From Ferruginivarius sediminum (GTDB lineage Bacteria > Pseudomonadota > Alphaproteobacteria > Kiloniellales > Rhodovibrionaceae): 64,000 nt of DNA. Position 1 is the stretch's first letter. Each line of letters opens with the position of its first letter. Positions 34,601-43,732 of the stretch are shown piece by piece. Where the stretch lies: NCBI RefSeq assembly GCF_003344765.1, contig NZ_QPMH01000001.1:62001-126000 (forward strand), written 5' to 3'. The notes beneath the pieces are model-generated. The model worked only from the letters and a program-made list of their open reading frames with translations. It searched no databases and had not been told where the DNA came from. The translations under genes were made by a program, and so were the position numbers.

Positions 34601-34848
34601 TCGACCACGTGGTCGAGCATATCTCGCGACGGATCAAGGTCGGCAACTGCTATGTCAACCGCAACACCATCGGCTCCGTCGTCGGCGTCCAGCCGTTCGG
34701 CGGCGAAGGGCTCAGCGGCACCGGACCGAAAGCCGGCGGTCCACACTATATGCTGCGCTTCGCGACTGAGCGGACGCTAACCATCGACACGACGGCCGCG
34801 GGTGGCAACGCCTCGCTGCTGTCGATGGACGAGAGCCTGCCGATGTAG
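31687..34848 (+). CDS. putA: Bifunctional proline dehydrogenase / glutamate-semialdehyde dehydrogenase PutA
   Basis: A 1053-residue trifold enzyme that oxidises proline to glutamate in two steps with FAD and NAD. The proline dehydrogenase barrel shows GISVKLSALHPRYEF, CIDAEETERLDISLDVIE and MVRLVKGAYWDTEIK; the aldehyde dehydrogenase half has the SPWNFPLAIFTGQV segment and the catalytic loop SAGQRCSALR with Cys838. The N-terminal ribbon-helix-helix domain of E. coli PutA is absent, so this PutA cannot repress its own gene; the divergent Lrp-type protein probably does the regulating. The ATG at 31687 follows GGGAG. Product glutamate connects to the Hut and ectoine routes nearby. Confidence 0.96.
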   Translation: MIIDPQLAEAGALRKAVRDAYRAEEADVVRQRLREAELSAQARERVAETARQLVKGVRDEHNPGGIEAFMHEYELSSKEGIVLMCLAEALLRVPDSETMDALIKDKIATADWEAHLGHSESMFVNASTWALMMTGRVVRLESEERRDYARVLRRLIHRSGEPFIRSAVWQAMRILGRQFVMGRNIDEALDRARASEKKGYRYSYDMLGEAARTMADSDDYYASYLAAIEAIGKAAKGRGPIEAPGISVKLSALHPRYEFAKRERVMAELLPRMRDIALAAAKHDIGLCIDAEETERLDISLDVIEAISGDPELKDWQGFGLAVQAYQKRAAPLIDWLADMARRHGRKLMVRLVKGAYWDTEIKHCQERGLEEYPVFTRKMNTDVCYLACVQRMLDAEDAIYPQFASHNAHTVAYVLEAAGNRRDFEFQRLHGMGEPLYDQVVDPAAHGLPCRIYAPVGGHEDLLPYLVRRLLENGANTSFVSHVTDERVPIDDIVADPIEAVKRQTQIRHPRIPLPRDLYGEGRVNSRGVDLSDPQALAALGKEMDRAAAQSWEATPIVGGQARRDGKAASQQVMDPADNTRVVGEVTWSDQDTIEQALARAERAQWDWDNTPAARRADILRRAADDMESRMGELMAMCTREAGKSIPDGVAEVREAVDFLRYYAVQAERNFSEPQVMPGPTGERNELYLRGRGTFVCISPWNFPLAIFTGQVSAALAAGNCVIAKPAEQTPLIAAAAVRILHRAGVPQDALHLLPGDGPGVGAPLIADPRIAGVAFTGSVETAKLINRKLAERDGPILPFIAETGGQNAMIVDSSALPEQVAADVLYSAFASAGQRCSALRVLFVQDDVADKMINMLAGAMDELKVGDPALLSTDVGPVIDSEARDMLEGHAKAMANQARTIRRLELGPECANGTFVAPGAFEIDSINRLQREVFGPILHVVRYQGGHLDKVIDAINATGYGLTHGIHTRIDHVVEHISRRIKVGNCYVNRNTIGSVVGVQPFGGEGLSGTGPKAGGPHYMLRFATERTLTIDTTAAGGNASLLSMDESLPM

Positions 34849-34871
34849 GGGGGGCGAGGCGAGGGGGCCTG

Positions 34872-35291
34872 TCACTCTGCCGGGCTGCGCACCGGGCTCG
34901 GCCGGGACAGGACGAACGTGGAGACGCAGACCGCCACCGCGCCCATGATCCAGGGCACGGCCGGATGCCCCGTCGTCCACACAGCCAATGCCCAGGACGC
35001 TGCCATCGCCACGACCGCGGCGGTCTTGCCCCGGCGGGAGATCGCGCCTTGCTCCTGCCACGCCCGCAAGGCTGGCCCGAAACGGGGATGGGCGTATAGG
35101 CGGGCGCGCAGGCGCGGAGAGGATCTGGCGTAGGCCCAGGCGGCCAGCAGCAGGAAAGGTGTTGTCGGCAATAGCGGCAGCACCGCGCCCGCCGCGCCCA
35201 GGGCGACGCAGCCATGGCCGAACAGCAGCCAGGGCCAGCGGATTCGGCTGCTGGCGGCGGCAATGGCCTTGGTGTCGTTCGGCGCGTTCAT
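34872..35291 (-). CDS. DUF454 (YbaN-like) inner-membrane protein
   Basis: A 139-residue membrane protein with the YbaN/DUF454 pattern: a first hydrophobic hairpin with GAVLPLLPTTPFLLLAAWAY, then ARSSPRLRARLYAHPRFGP and a short loop before a second helical hairpin. Three or four membrane spans are likely. I chose the ATG at 35291 because the longer frame upstream is not hydrophobic or conserved-looking. The family's function is unknown. It converges on putA with 23 bases between the stops. Confidence 0.85.
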   Translation of the reverse strand: MNAPNDTKAIAAASSRIRWPWLLFGHGCVALGAAGAVLPLLPTTPFLLLAAWAYARSSPRLRARLYAHPRFGPALRAWQEQGAISRRGKTAAVVAMAASWALAVWTTGHPAVPWIMGAVAVCVSTFVLSRPSPVRSPAE

Positions 35292-35503
35292 CTGCAGTCC
35301 CCGGTTCCCGGCAACACGAATATAGGCAGCAACGATACCGCTCTCCATGCAGAATTCGACGCAGGAACGTCCACCCAGCGGGTTGCCGAGGCGACGCGCG
35401 GGGCGTAAGTCAATGGAGGCGAGTCCGCCACTCATCTCGGGGCGGAACACTATAGTATGCCGTGCCGACTCACCGTTATCGCGACTTCAGGGAGAACCTG
35501 CCA

Positions 35504-36118
35504 ATGACCGCCATCCTCAAGCATGCAGCCTTTGCGGCCGCGGTCCTTGCTGCCACCGCGTATCCGCAGTCACCGGTCGAGGCCACGGAGGGCCGGGGCA
35601 TCCTGCGGGTCGAAACGGTCGTGAGCGAAGGACGCGATGCGCTCTGGGACGGCGCGCGGATCGCGGTATGGGAACTTGAGGGCGGAAGGCCCGGCCAGAT
35701 GGTGGCGCGCCGGCATGCGACGCCCGCCAAGGTGGATCTCGATCCGGGAAAGTATCGTGTCGTCGTGCTCTATCAGGGCGCGCGCTCGATACGGGATATC
35801 CAGGTGGGCGCCGGCGCGCGCGAGAAAGTCGTGCTGAACCTCAATGCCGGCGAGGTGGCATTCGAATTGCTGCCGATCATGGGGGCGGCGCCGGTCAGCG
35901 AGGCGTTGACGTGGTCGGTGCACCATTACGTGCCGGGCAAGGGCGCTGGGCGCTTGGTCACGCAAACGGTCGGCGACAAGCCGACGATCCTGCTCTCCGA
36001 CGGTTGGTACGAGGTGCGCGTCGATTTTGCCGGCAAGACCGTCCGGCACGTGATCGAGGCGCGGGCCGGAGAGCGCGCGTGGTACTCGCTGATCGCCCGG
36101 CCGTCGGAAGACTACTGA
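35504..36118 (+). CDS. Secreted 204-residue beta-rich protein (paralogue 1)
   Basis: A 204-residue exported protein; signal peptide MTAILKHAAFAAAVLAATA. The mature part looks like two beta-sandwich units: a first with ILRVETVVSEGRDAL...ARRHATPAKVDLDPGKYRV and a second with LSDGWYEVRVDF. The block LNLNAGEVAFELLPIMGAAP is shared with the 204-residue protein at 43873-44487 (LNAGEV, L-P--GAP, DGWYEV, H-IE--AG--), so the two are paralogues. The fold is reminiscent of carboxypeptidase-regulatory/transthyretin-like domains, but I cannot name a function. The ATG at 35504 follows GGGAG. It stands alone, convergent with marC-like. Confidence 0.75.
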   Translation: MTAILKHAAFAAAVLAATAYPQSPVEATEGRGILRVETVVSEGRDALWDGARIAVWELEGGRPGQMVARRHATPAKVDLDPGKYRVVVLYQGARSIRDIQVGAGAREKVVLNLNAGEVAFELLPIMGAAPVSEALTWSVHHYVPGKGAGRLVTQTVGDKPTILLSDGWYEVRVDFAGKTVRHVIEARAGERAWYSLIARPSEDY

Positions 36119-36133
36119 GGTCGCGAAATTGTT

Positions 36134-36787
36134 TCAGCCGATGCCGGGCGCACCGGCAATCACGCCGATGGTGCGCAGGCCGTCGATCATGAACTGCACC
36201 GCCACGGCCGCGACGACGAGGCCTAGGACGCGGCTCACCACGTTGATGCCGGTAAGGCCCAGCACACGCATCAACGTCGTCGCCGCCAGCAGGCACAACA
36301 GCATGATTGACAGCACGACGGCCAGGACAGCGAGCACCAGCCCCTGGCGCAGATAGTCGCCCGAGGCCGCGCCCATCAGCAGCACGACGGAGGTGATCGC
36401 CCCCGGCCCGGCAATCAGTGGGATGGCCAGTGGAAAGACCGAGATGTCCGCCTTGCGCTCGCCTTCCTGCTCCTCGCTCTCCGTGGTCATGCGCAGGCCC
36501 GAGTGGCGGGCCATCACCATCTCGATGGACAGCAGCAGCAACAGTAGGCCGCCGGCAATCCTGAACGCCGGCAAGCCGACGCCCAGAAGGCGCAGCAGCG
36601 GCTCCCCGCCCAACGCGAAGACCAGGAGCACGCCCGCGGCGATGCCGGTTCCAAGCTTGGCTTGCCGGCGTCGCTCCTGCGCCGTGTCGTGTGCCGTCAG
36701 ACCGACGAAGATCGGCGCGACTCCCAGCGGGTCGACAACCACAAAGAAGGTCACGAAGGTGGCAAGCAGGAAATCGACCACGACCAA
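36134..36787 (-). CDS. MarC family integral membrane protein
   Basis: A 217-residue inner-membrane protein with six hydrophobic segments and MarC/NAAT signatures: FVVVDPLGVAPIFVGLT near the N-terminus, AFRIAGGLLLLLLSIEM, and FPLAIPLIAGPGAITSVVLL in the middle. Once linked to multiple antibiotic resistance, the family has no firmly established substrate. The start codon appears to be TTG at 36787 after GGGGGAG; a GTG at 36781 is also possible. Its stop lies 15 bases from the stop of the convergent secreted-protein gene. Confidence 0.9.
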   Translation of the reverse strand: MVVVDFLLATFVTFFVVVDPLGVAPIFVGLTAHDTAQERRRQAKLGTGIAAGVLLVFALGGEPLLRLLGVGLPAFRIAGGLLLLLLSIEMVMARHSGLRMTTESEEQEGERKADISVFPLAIPLIAGPGAITSVVLLMGAASGDYLRQGLVLAVLAVVLSIMLLCLLAATTLMRVLGLTGINVVSRVLGLVVAAVAVQFMIDGLRTIGVIAGAPGIG

Positions 36788-36921
36788 TCAGCTCCCCCTG
36801 AACGGATAATGGTCGCATGGAAGCTGGGAAGAGGGAAAGGGTGAGAGCATTCGCTCGAACCCAAGACGTCATGCCGCCGTGCGTAATTAGAATTTCTGCG
36901 GGTTATTCTTCAAATACGACA

Positions 36922-37725
36922 TTATGACCCGGATTTTTCTATATTCGTAAGGTACCGGCCAGGGCTTACGCCAAATTCCCGCCGAAAGGTGGCGACGAAG
37001 GCGCTGACGCTCTGATAGCCGCAGTCCAGGGCGATGGTCGTCACCGCGGTGCCCTCCGCCAGTCGCCGCAGCGCATGCAAGAGGCGCAGGCGCCGCCGCC
37101 AGGCGCGGAATCCCAGCCCGGTTTCCCGCGCGAAGAGCCTTGCCAAAGTGCGTTCTCCAGCCCCAACACGCCGAGCCCATTGGGTCAGTGTCCGCCCGTC
37201 TTCCGGCGAATCCTGCAAGGCGCCCGCTACGCGGGCGGCGCGGGCGTCCTCCGGCCAGGGCAGGTGGAGCGGAGCTTCCGGGCTGTCCGCGACCTCGTCC
37301 AAGAGGATGGCGACGAGCCGCCCGTCCTTGCCGGTTTTGTCGTAGAGCGACGGCAGCTTCATCGCCCGCAGGATCAGTTCCCGGAGCAGGGGCGGTACCT
37401 GGCGCACGCCGCAAGCTTGGCCGAAGTCGGTTTGCGCGGCTGGCTCGATATAAAGCGTTCGCAGTGCCACCTTTCCGTGCATCGTCAGTTCGTGTGGCAT
37501 GCCGGCCGGCACCCAGACGCCGAAGTTCGGCGGAACCACCCATCGTCCCACCTCGGTGTCCACGGTCATGACGCCGCCGATGGCGTGGACGAACTGATGA
37601 CGCCGGTGATGGTGGCGCCCGGTACGATGACCGGCCGGATAGTCGCCCGCATAGGCGACCAGCGCGCGCGGAACATTCAGGCGCGATTCGTCGAAAGCTG
37701 GGACGGGTTGGCCGATTGCCGACAT
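36922..37725 (-). CDS. AraC family transcriptional regulator
   Basis: A 267-residue regulator. The N-terminal cupin-like sensor domain has HHHRRHQFVHAIGGVM and FGVWVPAGMPHELTMHG; the C-terminal double HTH shows RTLARLFARETGLGFRAWR and the classic second-helix stretch IALDCGYQSVSAFVATFRR, followed by FGVSPGRYL. It is divergent from an MFS transporter gene, which it probably activates; proteins of this AraC/NimR type often control an adjacent efflux transporter. The start at 37725 has no strong ribosome-binding site, so its exact position is open. Confidence 0.9.
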   Translation of the reverse strand: MSAIGQPVPAFDESRLNVPRALVAYAGDYPAGHRTGRHHHRRHQFVHAIGGVMTVDTEVGRWVVPPNFGVWVPAGMPHELTMHGKVALRTLYIEPAAQTDFGQACGVRQVPPLLRELILRAMKLPSLYDKTGKDGRLVAILLDEVADSPEAPLHLPWPEDARAARVAGALQDSPEDGRTLTQWARRVGAGERTLARLFARETGLGFRAWRRRLRLLHALRRLAEGTAVTTIALDCGYQSVSAFVATFRREFGVSPGRYLTNIEKSGS

Positions 37726-37806
37726 CAATGGACGGGTTAGCGCAAGCCGGCCGCAACGTGAAATGGCAGAGTGTCCGCCGCCACGGAAATCGGGAAGCCT
37801 CTGTCC

Positions 37807-39006
37807 ATGCCTGCCACCGGCCTTCGATTCGCCGTTCTCAACCTCGGCCACTTCTACACGCACCTATTCCTGCTGTTGCATCCCACCGTCGTGCTGGCCC
37901 TGGAACGCGAGTTCGGCGGCGCCTACGGCGAGCTTCTACTGCCGTCGACGGCGGCGTTCCTGGCCTTCGGTGCCGCCACGCTGCCGGCGGGCTGGCTGGG
38001 CGACCGGGTGCCGCGCGAGATCCTACTTGCGATCTTTTTCCTTGGCTTGGCGTTGGGCGCCGGGGTGACGGCCGTGGCGGCGGAAGCCCGGATGCTTACG
38101 CTTGGCCTAGGCCTGATCGGCCTGTTCGCCGCGATTTACCACCCCGTCGGCATCGCGATGGTGGTCGAGGGCCGCGAGAAGGTTGGCCGCGCGCTCGGTA
38201 TCAATGGCGTCTTCGGGAATCTTGGCGTTGCGGCCGCGCCGCTGGTTGCGGGTGGGCTGGCACAGGTGTACGGCTGGCGTGCCGCCTTCGCCGTGCCGGC
38301 CGTGGTGGCGGGGATGACCGGGGTTGCCTACGGCGGTCTGCTCCTCCTAGCGCGCCGCCAGGGGCGGCCGGCGGCCAAGCCGCAACCGACGCCGCCGGCG
38401 GAGCCGCTCGACCGTGCCGGGCAGTGGCGGTTGATCGGTGTCCTCGCGGTTGCCGCGTTCGCCGGTGGTTTGGTGTTCCACGCCACGACAGTCGTCCTGC
38501 CGAAGCTGTTCGAGGCGCGCCTTGGCGGCGGATCGATCGACCTCATCACCGTGGGCGCGCTGGCGGGCGTGGTGCTGACGGGCGCGGCTTTCGCGCAAAT
38601 TGGCGTCGGCTGGCTGATCGACCGCCGCGCCATCAAGCCGGTGTTCGTGGCCGTGGTTACGGTGCAGGTCCCGCTGTTGCTGCTTGCAGGCATCAGCGAG
38701 GGGGGCGCGCTGGTGATTTTGGCCCTTTTCATGATGGCCTCGGTTTTCGGGGAGATCCCAATCCACGACGCGCTTGTCGCCCGGCACGCGGCAAGCGCGT
38801 GGCGCGCCCGCGTCTATTCGGTGAAGTACGTTGTATCGCTAGGGGTCAGCGCACTGGCCGTTCCGCTGGTTGCCGGCCTTCACGGCGCCGGCTTCGAAAT
38901 GCTCTTTGCGGTCCTGGCCGCGCTGGCGGCGGCAGTCGCGGCGGCCGCCCTGGCGCTGCCCCGCCCGCGCACGCTTGGGGCAGCGGCGGACGTGCCGGCG
39001 GACTAG
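37807..39006 (+). CDS. MFS transporter
   Basis: A 399-residue major facilitator with about twelve membrane spans. The N-terminal half shows the loop 2-3 motif AGWLGDRVPREILL and a central cytoplasmic loop (ARRQGRPAAKPQPTPPAEP). The FYTHLFLLLHPTVVLAL opening and IYHPVGIAMVV resemble the subgroup related to fosmidomycin-resistance-type exporters. The substrate is unknown. A GTG at 37771 could extend it by 12 residues; I prefer the ATG at 37807. Divergent AraC regulator upstream. Confidence 0.88.
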   Translation: MPATGLRFAVLNLGHFYTHLFLLLHPTVVLALEREFGGAYGELLLPSTAAFLAFGAATLPAGWLGDRVPREILLAIFFLGLALGAGVTAVAAEARMLTLGLGLIGLFAAIYHPVGIAMVVEGREKVGRALGINGVFGNLGVAAAPLVAGGLAQVYGWRAAFAVPAVVAGMTGVAYGGLLLLARRQGRPAAKPQPTPPAEPLDRAGQWRLIGVLAVAAFAGGLVFHATTVVLPKLFEARLGGGSIDLITVGALAGVVLTGAAFAQIGVGWLIDRRAIKPVFVAVVTVQVPLLLLAGISEGGALVILALFMMASVFGEIPIHDALVARHAASAWRARVYSVKYVVSLGVSALAVPLVAGLHGAGFEMLFAVLAALAAAVAAAALALPRPRTLGAAADVPAD

Positions 39007-39007
39007 C

Positions 39008-39232
39008 TCAACTGCGGTGACGGATGCGGGCGCAGTGGAAGCTGGTGTGCTCGCGCATCCAGGCCTGGATGTCCTTGAGCATCTGCGTCAGCTTGTCTTC
39101 GTCGTAATTCGGCTCTGATTCGATGAGCGGCAGGTTGGTATGCACGATGAGGATGTGATGCATCGTGCCGTCGGGTGAGGGTTCGAGTTCGACGTCGGTG
39201 GCGGTGACGTTCTCGTGCTCCATGAGCTTCAT
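39008..39232 (-). CDS. Small acidic protein of unknown function
   Basis: A 74-residue protein from an ATG with a strong AGGGAGGAG site. It has a beta-rich start (MKLMEHENVTATDVELEPSP) and a helical end (DEDKLTQMLKDIQAWMREHT, then CARIRHRS). There is no signal peptide or membrane segment. The distinctive ILIVHTNLPLIESEP centre looks conserved in type but I do not recognise the family. It ends one base past the MFS stop (convergent) and its start lies 106 bases from the end of the flavin oxidoreductase gene on the same strand, so the two could share a transcript. Confidence 0.65.
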   Translation of the reverse strand: MKLMEHENVTATDVELEPSPDGTMHHILIVHTNLPLIESEPNYDEDKLTQMLKDIQAWMREHTSFHCARIRHRS

Positions 39233-39338
39233 GGCCGCTCCTCCCTTTTATTTGGTTTGTGCCCCCGATGGGAACCGGCCACGCATGATGCCCGCGCCGG
39301 CTGGACGGCACAACCGCCCGACCGGTCATTCGGCGGAC

Positions 39339-40682
39339 TCAACTCCAGGGGAAGGGGCTGTGGCTCGTCGGGTGCAGCTCGCCCTTCTCGTAGCGGGAGA
39401 AGCGGAAAGGCTTCAGCAGTTCGCTTTCGCCGTTCACCAACTCCTGCGCCACCAGCTTGCCGACGCCAATCATCTTGTAGCCGTGATTCGAGTCGGCGAT
39501 GATGTAGACGTTCTCGCGGAAGCGGTCGAACACCGGAAAGCTGTCGGGCGTGAAGCAGCCGAGGCCGCCGGACGGCTCGTTTTTCCACTTCACGATCTGG
39601 CCTTCGAAGCGCTTCTGGCAGAACGCCAGGGCGGAGCACCAGAAGTGCGCGAAGTGGTCGTCGACGATGAATTCCGGCGAGTCCGGGCCATAGGGATCGA
39701 CGCGCACCTCGTCGGCGTCGCGCTCCACCTTGTGCGGCATGGCGCCGCCCTGAATGCCACCGAAGTTGAGGTCGGGCTTGTAATAGATGCCCCACATCTT
39801 GTCGGTGATGAGAGAGCCGTCGACGTCCGAATAGAGCGGCGCGTCGGTATCGACGTGGATCACCGGCGGGAAGTCGCCAGAGTTGGTCTTCTGCAGGTCA
39901 GGATCGACGCCGAGCGTGCCTTCCTGCAGCGCCCAGTAGGTCCACATGCCGATGTCGCGGTGCATCTGGCCGTCGCGGCCCAGAATATCCACGGAACGCG
40001 GCAGTTCCAGCATGTCCCAGATCTGCTTTACCCAGGGGCCGACGCCGACGACGATCTGATCGCACTCGATCACGCCCTTGTCGGTTTCGACAGCGGTGAT
40101 GGCATTGGAGTTGTGGCCGGTCTGGAACCCGGTCACGGCAACGCCCGTGAGGATGCGAACGCCCTTGGCCTCCGCCTTGCCGGCCAGGCCGTACATCGAC
40201 TTCGTGTTGTTGGCGTAGCCGCCCTTCTTCTCGTGCAGGACCGAGGTGATGCCCTTGGCCTGCCAGTCGTGGAAGATGCCTTCCATGTATTTCTGGCTGT
40301 CGGCCGCGCCCTCGATGAACTCGCTAATATAGCCGATCTTGCGCTGCTGTTCGTAGATCGAGCCGACGTCCTCGCGCATGCTCTCCGGGCTGATCTGCAT
40401 GTAGCCGACGGGATGGTAGGAGAACGCCTTCGGATCGCTTTCCCAGACCTCAACGGAATGCGCCATCAGTTCCCGCATCGCCGGCTGATAGTAGTTGTTG
40501 CGCACGACGCCGCAGGCGATGCCGCTGGCCCCGGCCGCGATCGAGGTCTTGTCGATGACCAGGATATCCTCGCCGCCGCCCTTGCCCTTGGCTTCCAGCG
40601 CCTCGGCAAGGTGCCAGGCGGTGGACAGGCCGTGGATGCCGGCACCGATGACGATGTATTTGACGTGGCTGGGAAGCGCCAT
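39339..40682 (-). CDS. FAD-dependent oxidoreductase of the DAO/sarcosine-oxidase family
   Basis: A 447-residue flavoprotein. The dinucleotide-binding motif is at the very start (YIVIGAGIHGLSTAWHL), followed by an inserted Gly/Lys loop (EAKGKGGGED) and LVIDKTSIAAGASG. The central substrate domain and the C-terminal FAD motif (VYIIADSNHGYKMIGVGKLV) match the DAO fold of sarcosine, dimethylglycine and glycine oxidases. It probably oxidises an N-methylated or secondary amine. The neighbours are a nitrilase-type amidohydrolase (divergent) and formate-tetrahydrofolate ligase, which fits one-carbon release, but the substrate is not determined. An ATG at 40682 is preferred over an extended frame upstream. 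Confidence 0.88.
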   Translation of the reverse strand: MALPSHVKYIVIGAGIHGLSTAWHLAEALEAKGKGGGEDILVIDKTSIAAGASGIACGVVRNNYYQPAMRELMAHSVEVWESDPKAFSYHPVGYMQISPESMREDVGSIYEQQRKIGYISEFIEGAADSQKYMEGIFHDWQAKGITSVLHEKKGGYANNTKSMYGLAGKAEAKGVRILTGVAVTGFQTGHNSNAITAVETDKGVIECDQIVVGVGPWVKQIWDMLELPRSVDILGRDGQMHRDIGMWTYWALQEGTLGVDPDLQKTNSGDFPPVIHVDTDAPLYSDVDGSLITDKMWGIYYKPDLNFGGIQGGAMPHKVERDADEVRVDPYGPDSPEFIVDDHFAHFWCSALAFCQKRFEGQIVKWKNEPSGGLGCFTPDSFPVFDRFRENVYIIADSNHGYKMIGVGKLVAQELVNGESELLKPFRFSRYEKGELHPTSHSPFPWS

Positions 40683-40972
40683 TTTCTGCCTCACTGTTGC
40701 TTGACGGGCCAGGGTGGCCGACCCGGCCGGCGCACCGCGCATACGGCCGGTGCGCTTTCCGTCGCGGTGTCTTCCGACGATCTGTAATCCCCGCCGGAGA
40801 GGCCTTATGCGCAAGACGCGACATCGGCTGGCTTCGTTTCGACGGGCCGCGGCGCTATTGGCGCAATTCAGGAAATGAATGACGATGATTGGACAAACCA
40901 AGTCGCGGATCGGCACGCGCGCATACGGGCCGGGCCCGCATGTGTGAGCCGCCGATGCAAGGGGAGGCCGCC

Positions 40973-41854
40973 ATGGCGCATGCGGAAAAGATCAAGGTTG
41001 CGGTCGCGCAGATCGCGCCGGAACTGGGCGATGTCGCCGCGAACAAGGAGAAGCATCTGGAGTATATCGCCAGGGCGCGCGAGCAGGACGTCGATCTGCT
41101 TGTGTTCCCCGAGTTATCGATGACCGGCTATTCGGTCGGCCCGCAGGCGGTCGAACTGGCCATCGACCGGGACCACCCGCTGATGCACGAGATCGCCTCG
41201 GCGACGGGGCCGATGTGGACGACCTTCGGCTTCGTCGAGGAGGGCGTGGCCGCGCAGTTCCACAACTCCGCCATCACGCTGCGCGACGGCAAGATCGAGT
41301 TCATCCATCGTAAGCTGAACCTCGCCAGCTATGGCCATCTGGAGGAGGAGAAGCATTACGCCGAAGGCCGCTATATCGAAACCTTCCGGCTGGAGCACAC
41401 CCCCTGGCGCGCGGCGACGATGATCTGCGCCGACCTTTGGAATCCCGCACTGGTTCACCTTGCTGCCGTGCACGGCGCGACCCTGTTGATGGTGCCAATC
41501 GCCTCGGCCGAGGATGTCGTTTCCGGCGAGTTCTCGAACCCGAACAACTGGCGCCTCGCGCTCGAGTTTTACGCGATGATGTACGGAATGCCGCTTGTCG
41601 TGGCGAATCTCGCGGTGAACGAGGGAGGCCTGTGCTTCTGGGGCGGTAGCCGGATCATCGATCCTTTCGGTACGACGGTCGCGCAGGCCGACGGCGGGGA
41701 GGAACTGATCGTCGGGACGCTGGACTACACCGCCGTCAAGCGGGCGCGCTACCAGCTTCCGACGGTGCGCGATTCCAACCTCGACCTGCTGCATCGGGAG
41801 ATCGGACGGCTGTCCTGGCAGGTCGGAATCCCGCCGGAAAGCCGGAAGATTTAG
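40973..41854 (+). CDS. Carbon-nitrogen hydrolase (nitrilase superfamily)
   Basis: A 293-residue amidohydrolase with the complete catalytic triad: Glu47 (VFPELSMTGYS), Lys114 (IHRKLNLASY) and Cys152 (TMICADLWNP). The family hydrolyses amides, N-carbamyl compounds or nitriles. The sequence VKVAVAQIAPELGDVAANKEKH-type start (here KVAVAQIAPELGDVAANK) is typical of NAD-synthetase-like and amidase branches. It is divergent from the DAO-type oxidoreductase (290 bases apart) and 166 bases ahead of fhs on the same strand. The ATG at 40973 has an AAGGGGAGG site. The substrate is unknown. Confidence 0.9.
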   Translation: MAHAEKIKVAVAQIAPELGDVAANKEKHLEYIARAREQDVDLLVFPELSMTGYSVGPQAVELAIDRDHPLMHEIASATGPMWTTFGFVEEGVAAQFHNSAITLRDGKIEFIHRKLNLASYGHLEEEKHYAEGRYIETFRLEHTPWRAATMICADLWNPALVHLAAVHGATLLMVPIASAEDVVSGEFSNPNNWRLALEFYAMMYGMPLVVANLAVNEGGLCFWGGSRIIDPFGTTVAQADGGEELIVGTLDYTAVKRARYQLPTVRDSNLDLLHREIGRLSWQVGIPPESRKI

Positions 41855-42020
41855 AGGTTTGCGGCATGCGTCGCGCGGCGTGACGGATTTGGTTGCCATG
41901 CCCGTCGGTATTGGGACATCGCAGGTTCCGGGCGCAGGTTAGCGTGCACGCCATCCTCCGCCGGTTGGGGGCCGGCACTCGTCTTATGTTGAAGCTAAAA
42001 CCACTGAGGACGCCTGGGAG

Positions 42021-43688
42021 ATGAGCGACATCGAAATCGCCCGCGCGGCGACGCTGAACCACATCAAGGACGTGGCGGCGAAGATCGACATTCCAAGCGA
42101 CGCCATTCTCGAGTTCGGCCCATACAAGGGCAAGGTGTCGTACGACTACCTCAAGTCGATCGAGGGGCGGAAGGACGGCAAGCTCGTCCTCGTGACCGCG
42201 ATCACGCCGACGCCGGCGGGCGAGGGCAAGACCACGACGACGGTCGGCCTGGGTGACGGCCTGAACCGGATCGGCAAGAAGACGGCCATCTGCCTGCGCG
42301 AACCCTCGGTGGGTCCGTGCTTCGGCGTCAAGGGCGGCGCCGCGGGCGGCGGCTATGCCCAGGTCGTGCCGATGGAGGACATTAATCTCCACTTCACGGG
42401 CGACTTCCACGCGATCACCTCGGCCCACAACCTGCTGTCGGCCCTGATCGACAACCACATTCACTGGGGCAACGAGCTGAACTTCGATCTGCGCCGGATC
42501 GCCTGGCGGCGCGTCATGGACATGAACGACCGTGCGCTGCGCAGCATCACGGTGGGGCAGGGTGGTCCCGGCAACGGCTTCGTGCGCGAGGACGGCTTCG
42601 ATATCACCGTCGCCTCGGAAGTCATGGCCATCTTCTGTCTGGCCCGCGACCTGCAGGATCTCGAAGACAAGCTCGGCAAGATCGTCGTCGGCTACACCCG
42701 CGAGAAGCAGCCGATCACCGCCAAGCAGCTCAAGGCCCATGGCCCGATGAGCGTGCTGCTGCGCGACGCGCTGATGCCGAACATCGTGCAGACTCTGGAA
42801 CACAACCCGGCCTTCATCCACGGCGGTCCGTTCGCGAACATCGCGCACGGCTGTAATTCCGTCATGGCCACGAAGAGCGCGCTGAAGCTCGGCGATTACG
42901 TCGTGACAGAAGCGGGCTTTGGCGCCGACCTGGGCGCGGAGAAGTTCTTCGACATCAAGTGCCGCAAGGCTGGCCTGAAGCCGAACGCGGCGGTGGTGGT
43001 CGCCACCATTCGCGCGCTGAAGATGCACGGCGGCGTCGCCAAGGACAACCTCGGCGAGGAGAATGTCGAGGCGGTGCGCAAGGGCTGCGCCAACCTGGGC
43101 CGCCATGTGCGCAACGTGAAAATGTTCGGTGTGCCGGCGGTGGTCGGCATCAACCGTTTCTCGAAGGACACCGATGCCGAGATGGAAGCGGTGAAGGAAT
43201 ACTGCCGCGAGCTTGGCGTTGAGGCCATTGTCTGCAGCCACTGGGCCGACGGTTCCGCCGGTACCGAAGAGCTCGCGCACAAGGTGGTCGAGCTTGTCGA
43301 GGCCGGCGTGGATCAGTACGCGCCGCTCTACAGCGACGACGTACCGCTGTGGGATAAGATGCGTACTATCGCCATGCAGCTTTACGGCGCCGACGACATC
43401 ATTGCCGACAAGAAGGTGCGCGAGCGATTCCGCGAGCTGCAGGAGCAGGGTTACGGCCACTTCCCGATCTGCGTGGCGAAGACCCAGTACTCCTTCTCCA
43501 CCGACCCGAACCTGAAGGGCGCGCCCACCGGCCATGTGGTGCCGATCCGTGAGGTGCGGGTATCCGCCGGTGCGGAATTCCTGGTGGTGATCTGCGGCGA
43601 GATCATGACGATGCCAGGCCTGCCGCGCGTGCCGTCGGCGAATAGCATTCATCTGGACGAAAACGGCTGGATCGAGGGACTGTTCTAG
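42021..43688 (+). CDS. fhs: Formate-tetrahydrofolate ligase
   Basis: A 555-residue enzyme that makes 10-formyl-tetrahydrofolate from formate, ATP and tetrahydrofolate. Key blocks: the ATP loop [57 protein letters not shown] and the C-terminal [19 protein letters not shown]. In this genome it can recapture formate released by HutG and by amine oxidation; it may also run in reverse during C1 oxidation. A strong hairpin terminator follows at 43733-43767. The ribosome-binding site GGGAG directly precedes the ATG. Confidence 0.97.
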   Translation: MSDIEIARAATLNHIKDVAAKIDIPSDAILEFGPYKGKVSYDYLKSIEGRKDGKLVLVTAITPTPAGEGKTTTTVGLGDGLNRIGKKTAICLREPSVGPCFGVKGGAAGGGYAQVVPMEDINLHFTGDFHAITSAHNLLSALIDNHIHWGNELNFDLRRIAWRRVMDMNDRALRSITVGQGGPGNGFVREDGFDITVASEVMAIFCLARDLQDLEDKLGKIVVGYTREKQPITAKQLKAHGPMSVLLRDALMPNIVQTLEHNPAFIHGGPFANIAHGCNSVMATKSALKLGDYVVTEAGFGADLGAEKFFDIKCRKAGLKPNAAVVVATIRALKMHGGVAKDNLGEENVEAVRKGCANLGRHVRNVKMFGVPAVVGINRFSKDTDAEMEAVKEYCRELGVEAIVCSHWADGSAGTEELAHKVVELVEAGVDQYAPLYSDDVPLWDKMRTIAMQLYGADDIIADKKVRERFRELQEQGYGHFPICVAKTQYSFSTDPNLKGAPTGHVVPIREVRVSAGAEFLVVICGEIMTMPGLPRVPSANSIHLDENGWIEGLF

Positions 43689-43732
43689 TCCGCTTCAACC
43701 GTCTCCCTGTCGACTTCGTCGACCTCCCTGAA

